Source: Agapetus fuscipes
Lineage: Eukaryota; Arthropoda; Insecta; Trichoptera; Glossosomatidae
Reading direction: 5' to 3'
Assembly (NCBI GenBank): GCA_951799405.1
Contig: OX637342.1
Coordinates: 6,572,001-6,636,000 of the forward strand
DNA length: 64,000 nt
Part shown: piece by piece, positions 55,393 to 64,000 of the stretch
How the letters are laid out: every line of letters starts with the position of its first letter
Numbering within the stretch: the stretch's first letter is position 1
Translations under genes and position numbers: made by a program
The notes under the pieces: generated by a model
Seen by the model: the letters and a program-made list of their open reading frames with translations, nothing else
Databases searched by the model: none
What the model was told of the DNA's origin: nothing

Positions 55393-56562
55393 CTAGTGTT
55401 CCTGGAATTTCTAGGCGGCTGAGTAATCAGAAAAAGTTCCAGATCATTGGCGCCACATGGGACAAAGTTTCCAGCCACATGTAGGATGTTTTGATTATGA
55501 AAGTTTGAAGAAAAAAAATGCCATGTGATACGTGGAATTTGAATACGTGTTTGTTGTTGTGGGAAGAAGTTGATGAATGAAATTTAAATGTGAATGAAAT
55601 ATTTTTTTCTAATTGGTTTTGTTATCAACGTGTCATTTTGTAATTTTTTTATACTATTTCATTTGACCTCTAGTTAAAGTGTTTAGATAAGAGTTGAATA
55701 AAAAACATTTTTATTTAGTTTTTGTGTCAGCAGTATTAATGTATTAAATATTTAAGCGATTTATTTACTTCTGTTTTTTTATGAACTAAATTTTTTTTTC
55801 CCCTACCGTTAAATAAATCGTAATGAACCATTAGCGGAAATTTAGGATTTACTTTGTTAATAATATCGCCATATATATCTCTCACTTTAAAAAAATCGTA
55901 TATTGCGGTTTATAATTCTATATAACTCAAATATAAAATAAATGTGCCTATGAACTTGATAACTTTGGTCTTTAAAGTCAATAAAGACGTAGTAAAAAAT
56001 AAGTATAGGAAGCTTCTTCATTAAAACCTGCAAAACATCTATTTATCACTGTTTAAAAATGAGTTAAAAGATAAATGGTTTGTTTTGTAACGCCTCCATT
56101 TTATTTTTATTTTTTAGGTTGTTTATTATAAATGAAAAAATACTAGACGACCTTGTAACATAATTTATTTTAAATTAAAAGTTAAATAATCATGTAGTTT
56201 GATCAACATCTTTTTTACAGTTTCAACCTTTGCCATTAACCTTAGTAATGTTGGTATAAGTGTTGTTATGAATAAAAAATAATGAAAAATGAAATGATTG
56301 GGTGTAGTTTTTGTTACGAAGGAGTCATGCATCAAATAAATAAAAATATTAGGATTATGTCCAATCGATAGCTCAGTTCATAATTTTTTTGCATTCAATG
56401 GGAGCTGGAAACCCCCACATCAAGTAAAGTGGTAATTATAAGGCCGGCCTCCTTACCTGTGAAAATAAAAATGATGTACGTGACACACGCGATCTCTTCG
56501 GCAAAAATGTGTTAATAAATTGCACCATACGTGCAGCTTCATTGCATTTGCTTTTACAAATC
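55393..56562. other. No recognised gene
   Basis: AT-rich. Nothing is recognised over about 1.2 kb. Confidence 0.5.
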
Positions 56563-56637
56563 AAGCTCTACGTGAGCTTGGTCGTATGCTATAGAAAGCG
56601 CCAATGGTTAAGCAAGACTCAGTTGCTGTAAGGTTAG
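56563..56637 (-). repeat. SINE-B fragment
   Basis: It contains tgagcttggtcgt, tatagaaagcgccaatggtt and caagactcagttgctgtaag, the SINE-B 3' third. Confidence 0.65.
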
Positions 56638-56874
56638 TATATCTAAGGATATTATCAGGAATGCAAATAAATTCTGTCTAAATCATCATATTAAATATGT
56701 AGATATCAGAGTAACGGTAAGATTAAAATGATTATAGGTATAATTAAATTACGATACATAATAATTATATTCCAGTAGCAAAAATGACTGCAATACATAT
56801 CTGATTAGAATGATTTTCAGTTAAACATACATAAGGTTAGTAATATGAATAAGAAATTAAATACTGAAATGCTT

Positions 56875-56925
56875 GGCTAGTTACGGCAATGACCGGGGTT
56901 CGAGTCCCATTACGCCACTGCCGCA
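56875..56925 (+). repeat. tRNA-like B-box fragment
   Basis: tgaccggggttcgagtcccatt is a strong B-box-like word. The upstream A-box region is not recognisable. Confidence 0.35.
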
Positions 56926-56973
56926 GGCTTCCTTTATAGCGATGTTAATAACACAACAGGTTCCTGGGAAACC

Positions 56974-57114
56974 AGTTCCGTAACTATAAAACTTTGCGTT
57001 TAAACTCACCCAAATAATGTATGGAAACTAAAGCAGTGCCTCAAGATTTCGTTAAAGTTTTTTGGTAAACGCTTCGTTTGAGTTTGAATGTGAAGTTTTG
57101 TACTTGGGGTTTGG
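56974..57114. mobile_element. MITE-E copy 17 (near full length)
   Basis: It runs from cgtaactataaaactttgcg through taatgtatggaaactaaagc, agtgcctcaag and tttttggtaaacgcttcgtt to gaagttttgtacttgggg. Confidence 0.75.
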
Positions 57115-57361
57115 CTCATCCTGGCGAGCATCCCACTTTCGACACGGCTGAAGGAAAACACTGTGAACCAAATACAAGTGGAACAAACAACAGGGAAGCG
57201 ACCCTATTGTCTGGATCAGGTTTCCCACGAGGGGACGATCGATTCAATTAAAACATCATTAGAGGCGAAGGAATGAAAAAATCGATGTTAGACTCCACCA
57301 AAATATGGCTTTGAAGTAGATCTTTGGACTCCTTGGAAGAACTGAGACATACTAGGATTTA

Positions 57362-57426
57362 TTTGGTAAGCGCTGTTTTTGTATGAACCACACCTCTAAA
57401 GCAAATTTTGTCGTCGCTATTTCTTA
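57362..57426 (-). repeat. SINE-B 3' end fragment
   Basis: It contains ggtaagcgctgtttttgtat, gaaccacacctc and ttttgtcgtcgctat. Confidence 0.6.
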
Positions 57427-57654
57427 AACCAGAAGGGCAATTCTGGATGTCTAAGGCGAGGCCGAAGGCGACTGATACCGATTCGTTGCCGAATGAAAGG
57501 TGAATTGTGATTCTCGTTGTAAATTTGGCTGAAGGATATCTCCTTTAAAAGGTGAGGAATCTTTCGGAACTGTCAGAACATAACGCGGCCGATTTACCCC
57601 GCCGTACAGCGAAGGACAGAAATTGTCAGTAGATTATTACAAATATATGACTAT
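57427..57654. other. No recognised feature
   Basis: A GC-richer spacer with no open frame of note. Confidence 0.4.
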
Positions 57655-57909
57655 AATATAATCTATAATCTATAATCTAAGTTGCAAGGATATATTCATT
57701 TAAAGCTCTCAGATGTATGCCCACAAACCAACAAGTGTAGTTCGCGCTTACAAATGCTGAATGTGTACTTACAAATAAAATCCAAACCTCAAATGAACAT
57801 AAGCCCCACAACTTTTGCCGACCTTCCCTGAAACAGGGGTGACATTGGCAAAGTGAACCATTTTTTACAGTATGGGTGGTCAGCTTCATACCAACCTATA
57901 AGTCAAGGA
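57655..57909 (-). repeat. SINE-A copy (full length)
   Basis: On the minus strand it runs from ttccttgacttataggttgg near 57909 to a tail of agattatagattatagatta type at 57655-57680, a variant of the TTAGA tail. Confidence 0.85.
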
Positions 57910-58917
57910 AATGACTTATTTTCTTTAATGACCTAAATAAATGTATTCGCAAACTCATTCCTTATGTTTATTTGTGACCCACGTGACATTATTATAGAAA
58001 ATTATGACGTAGAATAGGAATTACGATCTTACGAAAATTGGCATTCTGAACGGCATAATATGCGCATCGGTAAGTACGTCATGCAGATAATAATTATGCT
58101 TTTGTCAACAGTAAATTTGCATAAAGAAATTGCGTTATTTTTTCATAATTTCATCTTCATTTGTGATAAATTGTAAACATAATTATTTACAAGTGATTTT
58201 CAATCATTATAACGCTCAATTTACAAAGATAAACATAGATTTAATTGTCAAATGTCAGTTGACAGCAGGCGTGAAGTTAGCCTGATATGCCAACCTGATA
58301 TGCGAGAGCTGTGAACTATGAGAATTGCCCCGTAAATTCCAAGGAAAAATAATTTCATGTAAAATGTTATTTATAATTATTTCCTAATTTTAGCATATTT
58401 GAAATAAGCAAATCACCTTAAATTTTTTAATTAAAATAAATTGGGCTAGTTTTAACAAGTTGAAGGAGTAAAAGTACAATATAAAAAATAGTTTTCACCA
58501 AACATTGTATTGTTGAGAACTGAGTTTTTCATTACATTGCAATGTAGTTTTATGTATTTTCATTCAGTTGTTACGTACTTATTTGCACTTATTATTGTTT
58601 TACTACTTTTTGATGAAGTTTTAGTATTTTTTTTAAATATATGGGGAAATTTACCCTTTGAGCTGGCACCTGTCGGACGATTATCACATCGATCATCCGT
58701 CAGTCTGGCCAATCGAGAAAAAACTTAAAAAACCCATTGCTGTCCCTTGTAAGGATAGTCGGAAGGTCGATGGGAACGAGAATCGCAAAACGGCAAAGGA
58801 ACTCTTTCGCAAGGGCTATTAATCTCCACCGGCAACTAATATCTTTAGTGCAACCGAACATCGAGAATTGCTCTTCAGACCTAGCTGCTAAGGCTGGAGG
58901 AAGCTTTGGAACCGGTA
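57910..58917. other. No recognised gene
   Basis: AT-rich to 58650, then GC-richer to 58920. Frames at 58510-58728 and 58737-58925 (62 codons, ending DLAAKAGGSFGTGKG) show no family I know. Confidence 0.45.
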
Positions 58918-59046
58918 AAGGTTAATAATTTTTCAACCACATCTTTTGGGGCATATCTTGATTTTTTTTTGTGCTCTACCGTAAATTGAACTTACGACCT
59001 TCTGTTAACGAGTTCGGAGTATTTAATACTGGAACAAAGACCGTCA
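58918..59046 (-). repeat. SINE-B copy (5' half, degraded head)
   Basis: On the minus strand it has a mutated head (ttaaatactccgaactcgtt, aacagaaggtcgtaagttca) followed by gagcacaaaaaaaa and body sequence. Confidence 0.6.
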
Positions 59047-60644
59047 TTAAGAGTCTTCTTATTTTTTTCTATCAGAGTTCTAAATAACATTGTGTCGAAG
59101 CTTCTATTCCCAGCTTTTAGCTGCCAACATTGGCATCTGCTTTCACTCCAATGGCAGACAATTCCAGCAAAATCGACCAAGTCAAATAAAAGCCCTGTCC
59201 CCGTAGCCTGTTTTGTTCCGTCAAAGTGGCAATTGGAGCATATATACGGCGTCACCCTGCGCAGAATAAAAGTTCATCTTTGATGGAAGTGGCACTAAAA
59301 TAACCATGATGATGATCCCTTTGGTCCACCGGTTCATCAAAAAGGGGTCCAGCTGTAGGTATTCAACCAGAGACAGTTATGGAAACAATGAAGTATTAGT
59401 AAACCTCCAGAATTTTAGACAATTTGGCTGGCGTATTCATTCAACCGCACCTTGGGGATTGAAAACGGATACCTTGAGCTCCCTTAAGAGATTTTTTTCC
59501 AAATATCAGTCTTTCTTCCTCCTTCTTACAATACGTCCAGGTAAGTTACAAGGGGGGTTTGAGCATCAGCCCACTACAAGTACAGCGCCTGATCGTGTAT
59601 CATTAAAAGAAGAAGAGAAATACCACTCAAAAACTGGAGCAATCAGTAACAATGAATCAAACGCCACATAAATAATGCATCTGTCAAAATTACTAAATTG
59701 CTGGTGTGCAGGCGAAAAAATTAAACACACTAAGTGTGCAATTATGACGAGGCAATTATCGTTGTGAGCTCTTACGAAAAAAGGCATTTTGTGAAGCGAT
59801 TAAGTCGTTTTGAATGTGTTAGAACCGGTCAGCATTAAAATTTAATAAACTAAACAAAACCAACACGGTAATTATAAGGTTAAAGATTTTTAATAGGCCT
59901 GTGAGGCAATTTGGGAATAAATCGTGTTGGATATTGATTCAAAATTGGTATTTTCTTGTGTGCTTTTGCAGATTGTAAGCTGCATATTTACACTGGGTTT
60001 CTCAATAGGTAAACGGGTGGTAAAACTTTATTTCGTGTTATTATCCGTTGCTAGCGGAAAGCGATATCCAAATGTAGGATTTATAGTTGGTTATTATGTG
60101 CAATTGCACGTTCCCCAAAGGGCAATGAAGTTCGAATTGATCATGAGAAAAAATACTCACATTGCGATGAGGAAAAAGTATTTGATAGTAAATCAAAATA
60201 GATCTCCATTAAGAGCTAAAGAACGCTTATAAACCGTTATAATTATGATATAAAACAGTTTAAGTATTTTTTTGTGCATAAAAAAGTGATTGTGTGAACT
60301 AAGGAGATAATATCTAAAAAAAATAGTACATTTTGGGCTTATCATAATAAAAATAACTTGAAATGCATCATAGGCATTTATTTTGGTTTCCGAATTGATA
60401 TGGTAGTGTTCAAAATAGAGCAATTGATGATCGTATTTAAAAAAAAACACGACAAATGAGATATAATATGGAAAAAGAATTCAATTGCTTTTTTGTACGT
60501 AAAATCATATGGATCTACTAAAACCAAATTTTCAAAGAAGTCCCAAAAATACAGAACTGATGGTTAAAACAAAAAGTGTTAATGTGCCATAATAGCCACT
60601 AGGTCAAAGAAAACAAAATAAAAAGAAAATATATCACAAAAGAT
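59047..60644. other. No recognised gene
   Basis: Frames at 59306-59671 (121 codons) and 59924-60232 (102 codons) have no recognisable domain. Confidence 0.45.
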
Positions 60645-60823
60645 AAAATGCCATGAAATCGGTAGACTGTCAACAAATTGCCAGAAAACGAAAAAAGATT
60701 AAAACTCATGACAAATTAAAGAATCAACCGTTTAAGTTAGCAAGAACACAATGAAAATGGGTGAATGTCAACAGATTGCTAGAATACGACATAAGATAAG
60801 TATGACAAATTATAGAATCTGTA
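60645..60823. repeat. Imperfect tandem duplication, about 98-bp unit
   Basis: catgaaatcggtagactgtc and acaaattgccagaaaacga (from 60652) recur as aatgaaaatgggtgaatgtc and acagattgctagaatacga (from 60750). Both copies continue with atgacaaatta and agaatc words. Confidence 0.7.
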
Positions 60824-61662
60824 ACTAAAGTGTAATTCCTATGTTTAAAAAATCAATTAAATTTGAAACGCCCAACTGCAGTGCTGCTTCAATTTCGATA
60901 TATTTTTGGCAAAGCTAAGTTTCAACTTTGGGATGCAGTAGTTCAACAAGTAGGAGCTACACGATTTTACAAAAATACCGTGAACACTGAACACACTGCC
61001 GTTCTTCCCATGCCATTATTAAGGGCAATGAAAAAACATGTGGGAATATTATGTGGACCCTTTGTGGAATGGCAACGTCGGAAAGCAGGCGAACACTTGT
61101 CCCGAAATCTCAAGTTGAGATATCTATTGGACCTTTTATGCTCCCCAGGGTGGGTTTTTTTTGTTCACAAGTTTTGTATGTATAGTATAACACAAGTGAC
61201 AGGTAATATAGATAAAGAACCATGCCGGGGACTCAAAAGCCGAACAAGTGTCAAGGTTTTTACTAGTTGTTGATAACCATAAAAATGCGGACATCGTAAA
61301 ATTGTATTATCTCGTGGAGTTATCAAAACATGAACAAATATTAACTCGGATTTATGTTTTGTTTTTTTTGTGGGTCTGATGGTTCGTGCTACAGTAATGG
61401 TGTGAGTTTTGGGACGCTGTGGTCCGTTGAATGTATCTATCCTTTGTCTAACACTAATAATGATTCCCTTTCATCGAGTACCCAAGTTTAAAATAAAAAT
61501 TAACAGCTTTTTATAAATTTGAACTTTTTACCTCATCATCCATGCGTTGGAATATAGATTCTACTTTTATCTTTTCAAAGTAACGGATTAGGTTTTACGA
61601 TAAGTTATTTACTAGAAATACAGGTATATTTTTAAATTTTATATTAGTATTTTTTAAATTTT
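60824..61662. other. Unrecognised 136-codon open frame; otherwise nothing
   Basis: An open frame at 60863-61273 on the plus strand is the longest here outside the transposons. It opens with TTG, not ATG. Its composition is more balanced than that of neighbouring frames (for example FGKAKFQLWDAVVQQVGATR). It carries no motif, repeat or membrane segment that I recognise. It could be a decayed exon or a chance frame. Confidence 0.35.
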
Positions 61663-61730
61663 AAAGCGCCCTTGCAGTGACAGCAGTCACGAAACGGCGC
61701 TATACAAATCATCATCATCATCATCATCAT
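61663..61730 (+). mobile_element. Orphan 3' tail of the L2-like element with (ATC)n
   Basis: Bases aaagcgcccttgcagtgaca through gcagtcacgaaacggcgcta match 10033-10074 with one insertion, then tacaaatcatcatc runs into (ATC)n to 61730. Only about 45 bp plus the microsatellite were inserted. Candidate flanking repeats (atattagtatttttta before, atattgtattttcta after) are imperfect. Confidence 0.75.
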
Positions 61731-61924
61731 ATTGTATTTTCTACTGGTGGACTTGCTTCAATCAAACGACAATGCAGTGGCTGCTGCTAAAAACTGGAGA
61801 TGCCTCACATAGGTGGTTCTGGACACAGAAAGAAAATAAGTATTTTTCTATAGTATTTGAAAACTGAGTAACACATTGAAGCCTTTTTAAAAAGACAAGA
61901 AATGAAAATAACTGAAAAGGAGAA
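61731..61924. other. No recognised feature
   Basis: Short spacer. Confidence 0.4.
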
Positions 61925-62010
61925 TGATTTCTGGCACGAGTCGGAATTCAAACCTAAGATATCCCGCTTGCTAAGTGAATGCTTTAACCCCGCTGTGATT
62001 CAATACGTGT
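61925..62010 (-). repeat. tRNA-like sequence (SINE head or tRNA pseudogene)
   Basis: On the minus strand it has an A-box-like gcggggttaaagcattc and a B box in aggtttgaattccgactcg, about 30 bases apart. An anticodon-arm-like cttagcaagcggg lies between. No intact acceptor stem is visible. Confidence 0.45.
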
Positions 62011-63427
62011 TTTCTGGTTTGAAAAAAAATATGACATCAAATCAAAAATATTCTTGTCACTGTAGTTGAGAAGTCTTTTGATCTATTGTTGATGTGATGC
62101 CTTCAACAGTGATAGATTTTTTTGAAGTTTTTCCCCACATCCAATAGACACCATTTGACCTGTTATATTATGATTGAGTACGTATTGAATTAATAAGCCA
62201 GCAAGTGGCAAATGAAACTGTTTATCAAAATACCGTATGTTGACTGGTTTTGATTTTCCACCAGTCATCGATGTTTATTATTCATTATCTTGATTTCAGA
62301 CCAGCAGACAATCTAAGTCATTTTTTGTTCCTTAAATATTCATTATTCACTTTAATCCTATCGGGGTCAATCGCCAAAAAAACTGTATGGCCAGAGGCGA
62401 AAATCAAGGCTTAAAGTCATTACCAAGCGCATAATATTAGCCATCTTGAATCCGGATCGAACAGTATCAACAAAAAAAGCTACCAAGCAGTAAGAAATGC
62501 AGGATGGGAGATCTTGAACACAATGACAAAATAAATAAAACAAAGTTTAAGATAACGCGCTTAGAAATAAACAAAAGCGGTGATTGATGAGAGCAAATTG
62601 CACGTTGGGTAACAAGAATGATAGTTCCACCATTATCCATCAAAGTAGATGGTTTAGAGATAATCAAAGATGGATATGGATGACTGATTGTTCTATTACC
62701 TGGAGATAAGCAAGATTTTATGATTGAGGCATCTAGAAAGACGACCGCTGAAGGGAATGAGACTTTAATCTATCTATTTTCAATGCAGCATTGTAGTAAA
62801 TTTCTGATTTTCCCAACGAAGCTTTGTAATTATTTATTGAATTTAAACTTGATTGGTTGAAAACATGAGCTATAAAAACATACTTTTATGTTGTTCGATT
62901 TTATGACTGTAAGCATAGAGAGTAGCCCTTTCTTGACTTTCAGAGAGATTTAGAAAGCACGTGAGCTACTGGTAATATTTTAAACCCACGTGACATTTCA
63001 AACAAAACAACGCATCTCACTTTGACAATCTTTCGCGTATTCTGCGCAATATATTCCTCAAAATGTGTCAGCTGAGCAGAGCAGTGACCTTTTGGAAACA
63101 CAGGTTAGTACCATTTCAAGAATTGTCTTCTCGGCCGTTCGTCTGCAGCTGAATAAATCACAACTGAATAATATTTTACGATCTTTATCGCGCACATCTA
63201 CATGCTCTCGTACGCTTTATTATAATGCAACCAAATGAATTTCTAGGTCACGTCGCTTTGTGTACAGAAGACAATCTAATATGAGCAGATTCGATCGCTT
63301 GTAATAAAATAATCAGCCCTCTCTCATTGTCTTATTATGGCTTATCACAGTGATCGGTTTATATTACAAGAGACTTATCAGCCATCATACGATGTCTTTG
63401 TTTAATCAACTTAATTTCATAGTCACG
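62011..63427. other. No recognised gene
   Basis: AT-rich. Nothing is recognised over about 1.4 kb. Confidence 0.5.
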
Positions 63428-63557
63428 ACTTAGCGCAGAGGCTCCAAAGCATTCTGGCCCGAGGATCCCTTAGATTTTTTTTTATTTTCCGTAGACCCCA
63501 AGACACCAATCTAAAATTTTCCGCAAACTATTTATTTCTTTAATGATTTACCTCATA

Positions 63558-63680
63558 GCTAAGACCCAATATTTTCAACGTCAGCATAACGAGTTTACAA
63601 TGAGTGAAAAGGACGCATATAATCTATGTTTTTTTGCTAATCGTGTGGGTAGTTTTTTTTTCAGTTTAGAGTCATATAGG
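63558..63680 (+). repeat. Repeat-F copy 2
   Basis: It matches 4648-4756 (aagacccaatattttcaacg, agcataacgag, aaaaggacgcat, aatcgtgtgggtagtttttt), here inside the hAT-like element. Confidence 0.6.
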
Positions 63681-63745
63681 TCCATCCAGCCTTACAACAC
63701 TGGGTTTTGCTTGAGTATTGGTGCTTAATAGCGACAACCAAGCTC
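63681..63745 (+). repeat. SINE-B fragment
   Basis: It contains ggtccatccagccttacaac, actgggttttgcttgag and agcgacaaccaagctcg, the SINE-B middle, inside the hAT-like element. Confidence 0.65.
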
Positions 63746-64000
63746 GTAAATAACACCTTTGCGGCACTACAACAAGAGTCATTGACCCATAGAGTCTCTG
63801 AAATCTAGGATGTCTCCCGCACAGGATTTCTTAAAAAAAAATGGAGAAATCTTTTGCTGCATTCTTTGGTAGAAGTTTGTGTTACTGTACTTACTAAATA
63901 AGATCCCTTCTCACAGATCCACATATTCAGCATATTGAATTGCACCTCAAGGGGTCCATATGGATCACTTTGGGAACCTCTGACTGAGCTAGCCTGCATT

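Larger units (their letters stand above)
63436..63982. mobile_element. hAT-like non-autonomous element, about 547 bp
   Basis: The left end cagaggctccaaagcattct and the right end in reverse complement (cagaggttcccaaagtgatc) match as imperfect inverted repeats. A CAGAGG start is typical of hAT elements. The 8-bp flanks acttagcg (63428-63435) and actgagct (63983-63990) agree at 6 of 8 positions, as an aged 8-bp target duplication would. The interior contains Repeat-F and a SINE-B piece but no transposase. Confidence 0.6.

Overview
This window looks like non-coding, repeat-dense nuclear DNA from an AT-rich invertebrate animal. An arthropod is most likely, but the species cannot be named from the sequence. 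The evidence is the mix of non-LTR retrotransposons (RTE, L2/CR1 and Jockey-like), tRNA-headed SINEs and many short inverted-repeat DNA elements. There are no bacterial-style operons, no rRNA, no intact tRNA gene and no host exon that I recognise. Nearly every recognisable protein motif belongs to a transposable element, so the window is best read as intergenic or deep intronic DNA.

Layout. From 1 to 9.4 kb there are scattered SINEs, one foldback MITE and long AT-rich stretches. At 9.4-10.1 kb lies a 5'-truncated L2-like LINE with one premature stop. From 15 to 19.3 kb there is an RTE cluster: two decayed 3' ends, then a long RTE reverse-transcriptase copy (17142-19290) broken by a single in-frame stop. 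At 20.3-20.8 kb two different tRNA-headed SINE families abut. At 23.2-24.7 kb is a Jockey-like fragment with an open 360-codon frame and a poly(A) tail. From 26 to 63 kb the window is a mosaic of RTE 3' stubs, SINEs, MITEs and short tandem repeats. Landmarks are a degenerate CTCAAG array (34.85-35.9 kb), a 457-bp inverted-repeat element with a 9-bp target duplication (36.5 kb), a head-to-head SINE pair (44.3 kb), a TTA-flanked foldback MITE (51.5 kb) and a hAT-like element (63.4-64.0 kb).

Repeat families, named here for convenience. SINE-A: about 265 bp, (TTAGA)n tail, about 19 copies. SINE-B: tRNA-like head, 3' end near acagcgctcaccaaa, about 13 copies or pieces. SINE-C: a different tRNA-like head, 4 copies. 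MITE-D: TTA target site, at least 2 copies. MITE-E: about 150-bp foldback ending in CTTGGGGTAC, about 17 copies. Repeat-F: 2 copies. Repeat-G: about 3 copies.

How the parts may work together is inference. The LINEs are the only visible source of reverse transcriptase, and their simple-sequence tails resemble those of SINE-A, so LINE machinery probably mobilised the SINEs. The MITEs carry no transposase and must have been moved by transposases encoded elsewhere. All boundaries and families were judged by eye, so ends are approximate to several bases.
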